Shown here in pieces: positions 13,596 through 26,900 of a stretch of 64,000 nucleotides of DNA. The notes beneath the pieces are model-generated. The model was not told the origin of the DNA. It made no database searches and was given only the letters and a program-made list of their open reading frames with translations. The DNA comes from Onchocerca lupi (taxonomy: Eukaryota; Nematoda; Chromadorea; Rhabditida; Onchocercidae). The translations under genes and the position numbers were made by a program. The stretch is from the NCBI GenBank assembly GCA_028564675.1, contig JAOVVO010000282.1:1-64000 (forward strand), written 5' to 3'. How positions within the stretch are numbered: position 1 is the first letter of the stretch; every line of letters starts with the position of its first letter.

Positions 13596-14022
13596 GTCTG
13601 AGTAACGAAATTCTTCCAAAAAAACTGTGCTGTCAACGATTTAAAAGCTGCCGTGTAACAGCAGGTTTTTTTTGATGTTGACCTTTGCTGAGAGATGGTA
13701 TTAAAAGCCTAAACCTTCAATCGCTTTTGTTATTCATTATGATTGTAGAGGAAATTTTCCTTGTTTCTGAGTTTTTTTATTTTTCATGATTGATTGGAAA
13801 ATGAGAGCTTTTTATTTTTTCTTGAATTACCATCAAAATGCATGGTGTGTTCCGAAGAACATGTTGCTTAGATTCATTACTCTCTTTTAGCTTACGGAAA
13901 GAGTGGACTGAATGTAACAAATTCACTGCATCCTAGTTAACATTTTTCTGACTCTTCTGTTACAGAGACGTTAGCTGAAAGTACTAATCCAATGTTTATA
14001 GAAATTGTCGTGGAACTTGGTA

Positions 14023-14400
14023 TGTTAGGATGAAAGTGTTCCGCGACACTAAGTAATTCGAATAGTTTATTACGTTGAATATAACGCGTGAGGTATTGTC
14101 CAAACGCGGCACACAATAAGTAACGAATGTATAATATAACGAAAAAATAGAAGTAAAAAAAGGGGGGTGTTAGCAGTGGAAGCGGTTCGGCGTCGTCCTG
14201 GTTGATCGGATAACGAGAAGCGAAATGAAATCAGACGAATGAATTTTGGCTCATTTGGTGCCGCTTATATACCATTTTTGTCCACCCATGGTGCCGTCTG
14301 GGTGTCTGGAATCCGAGACGGGGTCCCATCAATCAAGCGAGCACCGTCTTTGATAATTATTTGATCTGTCGCCGTTGATGAGTTTGGTCCTGGCACCGGG
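14023..14400 (-). mobile_element. Solo LTR-like insertion (378 bp)
   Basis: This block is clearly richer in GC than its surroundings. The five bases TGGTA occur immediately before (14018-14022) and after it (14401-14405), as expected for a 5-bp target-site duplication. Read on the minus strand it has LTR-like order: a TATATAAG box (complement near 14265), then AATAAA (complement near 14069), and the end CCTAACA. The opposite end, CCCGGTGCC, lacks the usual TG, so one terminus may be decayed or misplaced. No retrotransposon coding region flanks it. A BEL/Pao-type solo LTR is my best guess. Confidence 0.4.
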
Positions 14401-14797
14401 TGGTAAAAATTTCATAGCGGAAGTCATTAATATATTTGCAAAAAAAAGTTCTAAGATATCATCAATCAAAATCAAATAGTTTAGATTGACAAAAATATCG
14501 AAATTACATTTGAGTTTTAGTCTTTACAATAATATGATTAAACATTTCGTAACAATTTGAACTAACATTTACTATATTTACTTTTTTTTATATAATAAAA
14601 TGAGATATAATCATACTAAATTTGTATCATCTTTCCTTCGGTTTCCCGACAGAAATGTTTATTTCTTCTTGTTATGGAAACATTTTCTGTGGTAAGTTTG
14701 ACATATAATGTCAGGACGGAAATGAATGACAAACGGTAACTGGCGGCTGGGATACAGCAACGTACAAAACGTTTTTAAGTGCTTTTCCGATTTCCCA

Positions 14798-16210
14798 ATG
14801 TGTGAGGTTTATCGAGATGACTGATCAATTTTTTAAAAAGTTAAATTTTACCATTTTCTAGCTGTTTCAAGGAAAAGAACGGAAAAAATATGGAAAAATT
14901 CATGTAGTGCCTTCTATTTTAGACGAATTTTTTGGTGTCTATTGCTTGTTGAGTCGGAGTTCGAACAGATATTTCAAGGTATTTGAAGTGTTTCATAGTT
15001 ATTGTGACCTTAATATTATCTTAACTCGAAAGCAAGCTTTATAATTTTAAGTTTTGAGGGAATGCTCACCAAGCTGTTTTATATAACATGTGCTGATTTA
15101 CGATTTTAGAATCGTTGTTACATTGGTTATACTGTTGACCCTAATCGACGTATACGTCAACATAATGCTGGAAAAGAATTTGGAGGAGCTAAAAAAACAG
15201 ATCACAGAGGACCATGGTATATTCTTGCGCTGTAAATAAAACTTAAGGGCTAGAAGTATGAAAAACGCTGTTTCTGATTATTTTTCATTGAAGGATTTTT
15301 CTGAAAGTCAGTTTATTATTGTTGTCTGTGATTTAATATATAAAATGAATTAGAATTTTCTGACTACTTTATGTCTCGACTTTAGGGATATGGTTTGCAT
15401 CATTCATGGTTTCCCAAACAGTGTATCTGCGTTGCGATTTGAATGGGCTTGGCAAAATCCAGAGAAGTCACGAAGATTGCGACCTCTGAATTTAAAGAAG
15501 AAAACGAATGAAACTGCTTTTGGATTTCGTTTGCGTATTGCTTGTCATATGCTGAATAGCGATCCATGGCGGCGCCTCTCACTTACATTTCGATGGCTGT
15601 TACCTGTAGGTTTAGAAATTGAAAAAAACTGTGAATGTGCTTGGAATTGCTGCTGTCCACACATTTTATTTAGGAACTGAAAATTCCATTTCCACTGGAT
15701 GTTCCAATTCCTTCTCATATCGCTATGCAGCATGGCGCTGTGACAAAAACGTCGACATTAATACCTCAGCTGCAGGAAGAATATGATGTCATAGGAACTT
15801 GTTCGCTGTGCTTAAAGCCGATAAGTTCGGTGAGTCATCAGCTGAGATTTCCGAGAACAATTTCTTATTGCGTTTGAACTCTAATTAATATTTAATGCCA
15901 ACATGCTAGAAATTACATCGAAATCTTAAAGAAATTTTTTCTCCAGATCTCTGAATTGCTTCGCTGTAGCGCCAAAGAAATATGCAAATCTCATTTCCAC
16001 ATGCGATGTTTGTCGAAACACGCTTTGAATGCTGATGACGAATACAAAATTTCGTTGTTTCCGATTCAAGGGCAATGTCCTAAATGCGGTATGACTTACC
16101 TATGGGGTGAGTTGATAAGGGATCAGCGAATTTTGTTGGCAGTCAATAAATTTAATGCAAGTGGCGCATTATTCAATATGATACCTCGTGGTAAACTCAT
16201 CAAACTGTAG
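14798..16210 (+). CDS. slx-1: SLX1, GIY-YIG structure-specific endonuclease catalytic subunit
   Basis: Exons: 14798-14801 (four coding bases, tentative), 14923-14978, 15110-15216, 15386-15605, 15674-15829 and 15947-16210, giving about 268 residues; human SLX1 has 275. The GIY-YIG nuclease domain is at the N terminus: EFFGVYCLL supplies the GVY strand, and CYIGYTVDPNRRIRQHN supplies the YIG strand, the catalytic Arg and the conserved QHN. HGFPNSVSALRFEWAWQNP is the SLX1 signature. The C-terminal RING-like zinc domain shows CSLC, HFHMRC and CPKCG. SLX1 works with the SLX4 scaffold to cut branched DNA such as Holliday junctions in the nucleus. All internal junctions keep phase. The proposed first exon, ATGT followed by a GTGAGG donor, restores phase and gives a start of MYEFFGVY, but it rests only on phase and motif. 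Confidence 0.92.
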
Positions 16211-16895
16211 TTAGAAATTGGACTGAGATAACATATGATTGAGATAAAATTCATATAAAAGCTGAAGTTGGCTATCTCAACTTATCAGGTTTCAAAACGC
16301 TTTACGATTTTCCAAAGATCATATAAATCCTTGCTTTCTATGAATTAATAGTTCAATGTTTCTTGCGATGAAAATATTGATTCTCTGAATAACTTTAAGA
16401 ATTTCAGCTTCACTAAATCTGGTTATTTGTTTGAATCTAGTTGCATTGATAATTTCACAGATTCTTTCAGATGCATGTTTTTCCCTGACTTTGATAATTT
16501 TTTAATCTGAAATAGTTCTTTATTTGATATACATATATATATTAATCTGGACTAGGATATTCGAAATTCTAAAGTTGCTGAAAATTTTAAATGATCACTA
16601 TAATTAGTAATATAAAGCGAAAAATTGAATTTGAAATAATGGGCTTCAACTCGTCGGCAGCCCAGTTTTTTCAAGAGAAACTAATGGATTCTTAATGATG
16701 TTCTGGAAGGCAAATTGAAGAGCGTTCTTGGTGCTGCGTTTTATATTTTACCAAATATTTAATGATGATTATTAATAAATTCTTTTTTTTCGTTTTGCCA
16801 AGGAAATAACTGCAATTAAAGTTACAGATTTCAGTCATTAATTCATATGAGTTGTGACGAAAGAATAAATTCGCTCGATTGATTTTTCTATCAGA
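16211..16895. other. Downstream flank of slx-1
   Basis: AT-rich sequence. A short frame beginning MGFNSS at 16640 is open for only 18 codons and has no splice support. I see no gene. Confidence 0.4.
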
Positions 16896-16896
16896 A

Positions 16897-17121
16897 TATA
16901 GCCTTTAGAAAGTCGGGAAATTTTTAGTTGAAGTGGTCTATGACCAGTTTCATGGAAAAATTAGTCTTGATAAATGTCCTGATTTCTGGCGCCAGTGGGC
17001 ACGACATTCCTCGACTCCCAGCTGGAATGGTATGGATTTTTATGCCATATGTATCGATCCTGATACTCTCAAGCACAAAAAATTATCCCGACGCAAAAAA
17101 AATGCGATTGTGAATGTATGA
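16897..17121 (+). CDS. Unidentified short ORF or terminal exon
   Basis: An open frame runs from a stop near 16895 to TGA at 17121. It contains EVVYDQFHGKISLDKCPDFW and DFYAICIDPDTLKHKKLS and ends in a basic tail. The composition, with Trp, Cys and Pro well spaced, looks more protein-like than the AT-rich surroundings. It could be the last exon after the TTTTTAG acceptor at 16922-16928. I do not recognise the family and found no partner exon in phase upstream. It may be a relic. Confidence 0.25.
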
Positions 17122-20100
17122 ATACCAAAGAGACTTGTCTTGATGTTGCAAGTTTGTTACCATATGTGGAGCATTTCACTTTTTCCTGATATATTGGCTT
17201 GCATTTGTAAGGATTAAGAAAATATGGCGTGCATTAGGAAAGCTTTTTTGATCACCGGCCGAAAACTGCAAAAAAATTAAATATGTTGTAGTGCTGGTTT
17301 GTTGGACGTCCAGATTAAAGCTGCGGTAAGCGATGTTTTTGAAGAACCAGTACACAGTGTTTGAAATATTTGAAGGGAAGTGTCAAACGATAATTGATGG
17401 AGTTGAAAAGAATGTAAAGGCGTGAAATTATGCTTTCTTATCCTCTCCTATTTATGTATTTTGCCTCACCATCTCAGCCTGATAGCCCGTATTTTTTGGG
17501 AGGAAAACGCTTTTGAAGATGGTGCTGCTAGATGAAAATTTCTTTCTCAAGATCAAGTATGAAAGAGGACATAGCATGAGGGAAGAGGGTAGCCGAGTGT
17601 GATAGCTCGATGTATTACTATTTGCTTCAACGACTCTAAATGCTGAACGAGATGGCAAGATTTTTGAAATTGATAAATGATGGAATGTGATAGCTGATGA
17701 TTGCAATTTTCCATGTAAAAGTTGATAGATGGGATAAATAAGGCGCTTGATGACAAGCTATGAAATATTCCTCACAAGAGACAACTTTCGGTTGTGCGAG
17801 TCCATTTCCGGCAATTACTGAACTAACGTTCTGTATTCTCATCCGACCTAATTACATTCTTTTTTGTCTAGAAAGTCTCGCTTCTCTTTTTTCGCTTCCC
17901 AATTCCCTTAGCCACATTGAGATCTTCACCAGTCATTTTTGGTCGTTGATTTGTATAATTACATTTATACCTAATTCATTTCAGTTTTAAGTTCAATTTA
18001 AACATTAGCCTGCTGTTTGTCCATCTCCATGTGTTGCAATTATTTCCATTTTTTTTTTTGCTGATATATAATATTTTAATGAAGTCAAAACAAAGTTTAG
18101 TTTTTTCCTCAAAAAGTAGCCTGCGTAATTTTGGTATTTTACTCTGCCATTACTAGAAATTCCCCCGAAACGGTTACTTTCGAAATATTAGTGAATGATT
18201 AGTTGTGGTAAGCTGTCATATGCAAATATCAAAAGATGATCAAGGTCATCTCTAGATCTTCACATTTGTTATTTCGTTGTTACTGAACCAGTCAAATCAT
18301 CGTTTGTAGAATTATGGAAAGGATTCAGGGATAAGTGTATTCGAAGGAAAGAAAGAGGGGAAGCAATAAAACTGTTGTAGAATTATCGCATCGATTGAAG
18401 AATTGTTGTGTTGTGAAAGCTGTTCACGGTGGTGATGAAAGAATTTGACGCGAAGTAAATTTCCAATTATAATTGCATCTGAATAGTAGTATTACCAAAA
18501 TACTTTAATCCTATATTCATTAGAACCTTCAAGGTGTTCAATATTTCTTATTTCGTCGTCTACTAATGAAGGTAAGAGTTTGTTCAAATGGTTTATGAAC
18601 AGATCAGTTGTCCTTCCTAATTAATGAAGTAATTTGCTGATTTTTCCAGATAGCTCTGTACTAAGCTTCTTTTATGCTCCAGAGGAATTTAAACAAATCA
18701 ACTTTGTGCTATTTAGTCAAAATTTCGTTTCCATAAACTGCTCTTTTGAATAAAGCAAAAGTTATTCATTTTAGATAGCTCTAAGAGTAGTGAACAACTG
18801 AACTTTTCTCATTGTCAAACTTGATTTTAAACATAAAATATCATTTGAGAAACATGCAATGTCATTATACTTTTGCCTTGTCATTATACTTTTTACAAAG
18901 TCTCCCTTTCTAGATGCAATTTTTGCTGGAGGAACATTTTACCGTTTGTTTGTTATTCCTTCACAATTGTTGCATCCGAAGCTTATCTACCTTTTTCTTT
19001 TTAAAGTGTGAATTTCCTGAATAAAGTATGTAGAATTGTTTAATAATAAATATTTTGACACAGCAACCACGACACAGTCTATTATAAATGAATTATCTAC
19101 TGCTAGAAGACAGATGAAAAAAATACAGAAAATACAGACGGACAAAAGCTTTCCTGATATTATGGATGGTAGTAAACTATTCATATGTGCACTTCAAAAT
19201 GGTGATAGTAGTGTCAGGGTACATCAGTTACAAATGTTACTTCCTTAACAAATCAGCAGTTTACTGACAAAAAAAAAGTCAAAAAAGGTCAACGTTGCGC
19301 AATAACTTGTAACATAGAATGTGTGGTTGTATATAGTCTCTCAGAAGCACGGAATGCTCAAAAATTAATTTTTTTTTTCTGAACTGGAAAGATCCACATC
19401 TTTGGATACTGAAACTTTTGCAGTCTATGCAAACTGTTAATTTCAGTTTACAGATGGTTGATTTTAGGCGATCGGTTATACTCTGAATTATTTTGTTAGT
19501 TAACAGAAAAATGTAACAAATCTCTAAAAAAAAAAACGCTGCGCTCTCTTTAACTTTTCGGTTTTTTAAAAAATGGTCCATTTGAGTTAATTGGTTCATC
19601 GATAATTCACACAGCGAAATTCAGCTATCCGTCATTTCTCAGTTTGAATCTCCAAATGAGATGAAACTGGGTCATACCGATTGCGGTTTTTGATATCAAG
19701 TAGGCATACACAAACGCACATGCATTTTTATTCCAAGCAACAAACAGTCATTTAGTTGGTTTGTTGTTTACCCGTCTACGATAAATCTGGCATGGATATC
19801 ATATCTCACTGCAGTATGACAACAGTAATATTAGCTTGATAATGTCGAATACGATTAAGTATATATTCAGCTAGGCTCCCAATGTTGCGACTGGCAATTT
19901 GAATCGCAACAGATAATTCTGGAGTGATCATATAAAAGCATAATATGATGTCCAAATCGACTTCACCTTGAAAAGCTTTGCACCGCATAAGATAGCATTT
20001 CAGCAACATCGAAGTTGTGGCATTGATTCTCAGACGACGTTATTATCCATTCTTGCTCTTAATTTGAAAAATTTGTCTTGGAAATTTTAAATTCCTTAAA

Positions 20101-23100
20101 ATTTTCGAGAAGCTTTTCTGTAAAATATTTTTTCTAAAAAGTAATACAAATACTAATGTAAATATTTCTTCGTAGATTGATGTACAATTAAAAATTATTA
20201 TGCTGTTTTGATTGTTTCAACGATAGCTTTAAATGACCAACAGTCACATTAGATAAGGGTTAATGGATCGATGCGAACTGAGTAAAAATGACTTCCATCA
20301 GTGCTTGAATGATACGAAGACAAACAATAGAAAATAAAGAACAGTAGCGATGTAATTCAGGATAAAGATTTCGTAGATTATCATGTGATATTGACGCATC
20401 AACAGCAATTGAAGAGTAGCGATTTCATTGAGTCGACCGACACCTTCTCATTTGACATGCCTATTGTACCGATCGACCTATCTCTGCTTGATTGTCACCG
20501 CAAGCCACACCCTTTTTGTCGCCTCCCTCAAACTTCAATTTTGTCGTCTTTGTCGACGGCATCATCGATGCCATGTCGTCATCATTGGTTTCGCTTGGCT
20601 TTGTCATCGTTATGTATCAATTTTGCCTTCTCATCGAAATGTCGATAGCTTTGTTGTAGTAGAAGTAGTGGTTTGTTGAAGGAAAAGCTGTCAAGATGGA
20701 ACATGGCGGAATTAATGACCATCAATTTAATACGGGATTTAAATGGATAAATCGATTTGATTGGAGGATGGATGGATTGATGGGATGATGGATAAAAGTG
20801 GATGGATAGATGGATGCTGTAATGTTGTTGCTGATATTTTTGACCCGGTGTGAAGAGTTAGAGAGTGACGAAGGTACCTCTGGACCTTATTCATTGATAT
20901 AGAGAACAGCGGAAAGGGGCGGTACGTTCAGTGTACGCATGGTGCAGAGTTACACCTTACCAAACAGGTTTGACCGTTATTGTGGCCATCGCTTGTGTAC
21001 CACTGCTTTCTAGCATATTCACATTGTTGTTAAATAAAATACCAAGAAAAGGTGGTACCAGGTACCAAAGAACTGATGACCCGCTCCAAATATTTGGCTC
21101 ACAATTCGGACCGTTCTTGTTCATCTCCTTATGTTTTCAGTATAACTTTTAAATATCTCTAATTTGAAATTTTAAATTTTGGGTTTCCCTCTTGTTCGGT
21201 TTCCGCATATAAACAAAAGCCTATTTTTAGAAGTCTCATTCAAATTAAGAGAAAAAGCAAACTTGATTGATGTAATTGTCATCATTCACCTTTTTCCTTA
21301 CTTATCATTTTATTCACTTGCCACTGTTCATTAATTCAGTGCATCCCGCATTTTTCATAATCAAATAAGATGGAAATTATAATTCGCTTATTTGATCATG
21401 GTATCCTGCATCCTTATTCCAATTTTATTCGATGAAGTAATACTAATTGAGGAAAAAAAATTGTCACTGATAAGATCGAGTTTAATATCAAAATCTGTGT
21501 TGCAGTAAAAAAACCGGAGAGCTCGTGATTGAAATGGTGACCAGAGTTTATCATTTGTATGTTTTCAAGTAAAAATCTGGATCTAGGAAGTTCATTTACC
21601 ATTAAGAAACTTTAGTGAAAAATTTTGAGCTGATTAAAAATAAATGACAGAATAAATCGCTCTTTGAACAGATGATAATAAAAATAAGGCATTCTATTTG
21701 GCTATTTGTACCGTAACAATACAATTTCATGGCTTTTCAGTGTACTGAAAAGTTGGTTTTTCAGTGTTCTTAAAAGTTAAAAGTTAGTTTCACTTCCTTG
21801 GCTCCAATTTTTCGGTCTAATTAAATAAAAACTTTGAGTCCTAGTCGCAGTTTTTCAATCAGGACAATACGTTAAGATTAACAATAAGCATTTCTAGCAT
21901 CAATCGATCAACTGAACTGCACAAAAATTGCAAGATATTTTCAGTTATTAATTAATCCTGGGAAAATTTTTTGGCAATTTCAATGAATACTGATGCTATT
22001 GCTTATACACGTCATGTTGAATATCATGTTGCAGTAAGTTGTTCATCATGAGTTTGTCGCAACAGCGTTTTTACAGATTAAACATCCAGCATCATCAGGA
22101 TTTTTAAATGTCAAATAAGACAATATTTGTTACGCTCTATATCACTGGTGATATTGAATTTATTCGGTTCAACTCTTATGGTAGTACTAAGGTCGATTAC
22201 GTGAATCACGAGCTCATCTCACCATTTGCTGTCCAGTTGAGAAAAAGGTCTGTAAGAGAAACGAATGGAGAGATTGAAAGATAAATATTTTGGATTGTCG
22301 GGTAGAGATGTGACAGACGAGAAAATGCTCAGCGATCGCAATATAAAATTGACAGTTCGTTAGGTTAGAAAATCAGCTTTGGCATGGCCGTAGACATCTA
22401 CAACGTCAAATACCAACGCATATACACAGTGACCCAAACAAGACAAAAAAATAATTACCTTCTTCAGTGTTATGTCATCATCAAAGTAACATAGTAGACA
22501 GTAAGTAAAAAAAGAATACATTTACTGTAAACAGTAGCGATGTTCAGAAGAGAAAAGCAGAAAGATGATTTCTGATAACGATGATGGAGATGAAGGGAAG
22601 TAACTCTTTATTTAGGATAAATGCTACAAGTGGTCATTCCGGATATGACGGAACGACAAAGGTGACTATTGTGGGCCAAACAGTGGAGAGAAGAGAATGA
22701 ATCGGATCTAAGATAAAATGATGATGGATCGTAATCATTTCGAGCATGGAATGGGGCGGTCTTTATCCTAGGTACTCAGAGGCACAAAAATTATTTAATA
22801 ATCGATAAATCGTTTTTTTCTGCTTGCACCTGTTTTCATTCACTATATGAACAAGTTTTCTCGAAATTTCTTTCACCTTTCCTTCACTGTTACTTGCTTA
22901 TCGAAATGACTCTTTAAGCATTTAATTTACAGTACTTAAAAACCGTCTCTAAAAGTCATCTTGTCTTTTTGCTTCCATATAAAACAAACATTACGTGAAC
23001 TATGCAACAGGAAAAGAACGTTTGATGTCTATGCTGTACTACCTCGTATTGATAGTACCCATTAGCTTGATTGAAATTATTACAGGGTACTTATACTTGT

Positions 23101-23870
23101 TTACTTCCTGTCAACATTTGATTGACAGATGTGGTGAAACAAGGAAGCACCACAATGATATTAATAAACAATGTCGGTAATATGATCGAATACAACGATC
23201 GCTCCTTTTGTTCACTGTAGCAATAGTGATGATGTTTAATTATCTATTAGTTTTCTAGCTTGCCTCTCTTTATACGGCAACGACCGGTAGCAATCAAAAA
23301 TTGCGATCGCAATATCATTGCGAGCATCAGTTAAAGAAGAACGTATAAGCAGATATTAGAAATATTGTCGTTCACTAGAAGCGCCGTAATACGTATCAGA
23401 CACCGTTGTTCAGAGAGGGAGCTGATTTCTGGGTTATTCAAATTGAGCAATTTGCAATTATCGATAAATTCAGTGACATCTTAATTGGAGTGGTGTATTT
23501 CTTTGTGCTGCCGCAACTATTTACTAACGAAAGCTGCCATTCAATTTATTTTTGGAAAAGAATATAAAGAAGCGAGAAAATTTATTATTTTTTGTATTTC
23601 CGAAACTACCACTGTTTATTTACCTGAATCCCCGTTTGTCAATTTATCTAGAGAGAAGGAAACGAAACATCAACAATCCATTCCTTCGAATCCGTTGCTG
23701 CGCCAGATATTCCTCGGTACATCCTCATAGTTTTGTCTACATCGTATTATAATAATAGCACTATTATTATTCCAAGATAGAAAAACTACTTATTTTCTTG
23801 GCCTTCTGCAATGCAATGCTGTATGATTCCAGGATTTCCCATTCTGATATTCTGATATGCATTTTTTTTC
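17122..23870. other. Long intergenic region upstream of fasn-1
   Basis: About 6.7 kb with no gene I can support. It holds a GGAT-type tetranucleotide repeat, a moderately GC-richer stretch at 20430-20650 whose frames are short and unrecognised, a frame with one possible membrane segment at 20931-21152, and two copies of the 13-mer GCGATCGCAATAT (22332-22344 and 23303-23315). The fasn-1 promoter should lie towards the right end. Confidence 0.35.
20744..20817. repeat. GGAT-type tetranucleotide repeat
   Basis: Imperfect GGAT/GGAY units run through this stretch (for example ggatggatggattgatggg). It is a simple repeat in intergenic DNA. Confidence 0.7.
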
Positions 23871-23872
23871 AG
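23861..23872 (+). promoter_or_regulatory. Candidate SL trans-splice acceptor for fasn-1
   Basis: A strong ATTTTTTTTCAG lies 110 bases before the proposed fasn-1 ATG at 23983. It has no evident cis donor close upstream, so it is a plausible spliced-leader addition site. A long 5'-UTR intron is the alternative. Confidence 0.35.
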
Positions 23873-23982
23873 TTTGAAGCGATCTGAGTGAACAGCAGAC
23901 TTCATCCTAAGCTTGAAACTACCTTATTCCTTTGCTACTTTCTGTTTCTTTTCCTGTTCTCATTTCACCTTCCTTTGCCGTC

Positions 23983-26900
23983 ATGGAAAAGATTAATAGC
24001 AATAGCAGCAACAATAACAATAGCAGTATCCACAGTGGTCACAATAACAGTGTGACAAACAATGTTGGTGTCAACGGTAGTAACACCACAGAGAAATCGA
24101 GCAATCAGTCGGATCAGTTATCTGGTGGTTGGGAACGTGTCTCCGAGGAACTTTCCGATTCACAGGTATCAGGTTTCTCTTTTGAATCAAATTATCTTAA
24201 ATTTTTGCAATTATCTTCATGAAATCTAACGAACAGCTGCTATCAATAACTGCTATCGAATTTTTTATAAAATAATTCTAGAAACGTATTTATCAATATG
24301 CGCATTTCGGAGCAAAGTACTGATAGATGCGAGTGTCTGATTAGGATGGTCACGGCAAAATTTTTTGGAAAAGAAATTTCACATATTTTTTACTTGCGAA
24401 GTTTGCAGCAGTTTATCTCGCACTTGTGATTCTGAAAATAATGATTGGCTTGCACAAAATTGATTTTTTTTCTAAACTCTTTCAATGACTTAAATCGTCA
24501 AGTGATTCCTTGTCGATACTGAGATTTCGAAAACTTCTAGAAGATTCTGCAAGTCATAAAAACATCCGAGAATGTTTGCCTTCCAAGTAATACAGCTTTT
24601 TTTTTTGTCATCTAAACTATTATGCACCATTAAATTCTAATTTCATCAATTATATTTTGAAGTTGGCGATAAATTCCAAAGATTCCGCTGAACTGAATAA
24701 CAACGATTTTTCTTAATACTTAGAAGTTTTGGAGTGCTGCATGAAATAAAAATTTTCCTAGATTTATCCAAAAATCTGCTTTTTGTTATGTGTTAAATAA
24801 TTGGGCGATTATTTTCATCAACAGTTTTGTCTACTTCCTCCATCTTCTGCCTTGTCATCTTGTTCGAAATGATTGCAATTCTCGCCTTTTTTTTGGATCA
24901 TTTCTACTATGACGATTAATTACCTTTTTATTCTTTTAGTGTTCAGTCTTGTTTTCAGATTCTGATTCCTTTTAAATTCCTGTTTTCGAACTCACGTTTG
25001 TGATGTGCACTTTGATAATTGTCCTTTGTCTGGTGGAAAAAATTAAAAAATTCTCAATTTTTTTCATTTCTTATATTTGGAAATAATCAGCGTTCGTTTG
25101 TGATAGAATATGCAAAATTCGATCTGTATACTGTCTTGTCTCTTCCCCATTGCTTCTGGACACCGCATTTTCGTTGCATACTTTTATGTCAATAAGAAAT
25201 GACTCTTGTCTGTATCAAGAATTTGTGCGCATTGCTGGACTGCGAGTTGGGATGAGTTGTATCTTTGTTCCAGATCAGCGGCAAATGAGTGCGTTCAAGT
25301 GTATAAGTATGCACCAATGTTAGAGGTGAAACAAGATTGAAATGCATTCATTTTCAAAATTGCTCAAACGATCAACTCCTTAAATATGTTCTTGTCTTTT
25401 TTTAATTTCTTTGATTTTGCCATCTTTGATAGTAAAAAGTGACAGTAAATCTTATCACTTTGATGAAGGATCGTAATTTTTGGTTCAGATTACAGTTTAA
25501 AGGTTGTACAAGCACCGACCAAAATTCCTTTTATGGTACCGCAAGAAAGCGATCTTTGTTTGGTAAAAATTATCGAGGATGTGTCAGTAGCGATAGAGCA
25601 ATGATAGTGATAATGTAATAATGATAATAATCGGAATAATGACACTAATCATGCATTAGTATGAAGTGTGCTGATATTTTGCATAATTCCTGATGTCAAC
25701 AAGTTGATGATTTTGTAGGAAGATACTGATAGTGACTAATGACAACTTTTGCCAAGTTCGATAAGCATGAAAAGAAAATCGTAAGAGCACACTGGCTTTA
25801 ACCATTAAATTTTCTTTTCTCCTATGATTTTACAAATCGATGTTATGAACATATTCTTCAACAGTTATTTCAAGAGGTTTGTACCATTCTTCTTCTCGCC
25901 CGTATCAGTTCATTTTTCTAACTATCCTATTAACCGATTTTTTTTTTGATTCAAAGTTTGAAAAATCTGACATTGTTCGTAATTGTTAGCAGAGTAATTT
26001 GGAGAAGTTTAGAAATGCTTGAACACATAACTAATAATAGAAGTTGATGATAAAGTAGAAAACTGAGACTATCTGTCCGCTTCCTTCGGTGATGCTGCTG
26101 TATGCATATGGATGTTGTATAGATAGATACATGGTCATGGTAATTTGCGAATCCCTTCTAAAATGATTTCCCCTATTTATAGGTCAACAGATTTCTGCGT
26201 ATAATTAGGAAGGTGAGAGGAAGGGGGGGGGTGAGAGCAACAACAGAAGTTTTGAAATGAGAAAGAGGTGTGGGGGACATAGGGCTCTTTGATCAAGAGT
26301 CACATATATCTGCATGAGATAAGAATCAACAGTGAACCGTTTCTAAAATTTGCAGCAACGATGTTACCAAGGTTGCTTCTCTTGTACCAATGACTGTTTG
26401 CAATAAGAATCGGTTCGTTTCATTTTCCACCCTCCTTTTTTGTACCAGCAACCAGTTTTAGTCCTAGTTGAGATACCACTGATGAAACACAACGCATCCA
26501 TAACCCTCTTTCGGGACCATCCCAAATGATGATTTGCCTTTCTAACAAATTATTTGCAAATTGCATCTCTTCTTTCAGGATTTTTTTAAGTCAAAAAATG
26601 GCTTTCTTCATTTTTAAGAAAAAAAGAGAACGATTATTTCCACTTCCAATTCCTATTTTGAAGTCGATCCTTTTTTTAAATTATCAGCATGATCAATGTG
26701 GTAAAAAATTATATGCAAATGGCAAAATATCTGTTGCATTTGTCGATTTTTTTTTTTTTTTTTGATATTCCGTGATTTTCCAGATTTAAATGATGCATTA
26801 TCATTCAAAATTGTCGCTTCGGGTCCTGCTAATGAAACTTTAAATTTTTGAAGTTGAAACTTTGTGAAAAAAATCCAATGGATAATGCCAAAGGGTCAAA

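Noticed and set aside
18987..19248. Overlapping ORFs on both strands near 19.1 kb, including STARRQMKKIQKIQTDKSFP after a CACAG
   Set aside because: Both strands are equally open, no partner exon is in phase, and no domain is recognised.
20385..20679. GC-richer ORFs at 20.4-20.7 kb
   Set aside because: Frames overlap on both strands and look like translated low-complexity tgtcg/tcatc sequence, without splice signals or family match.
26526..26765. 79-residue ORF in fasn-1 intron 1
   Set aside because: Driven by poly-T and poly-A tracts, with no splice context or domain.
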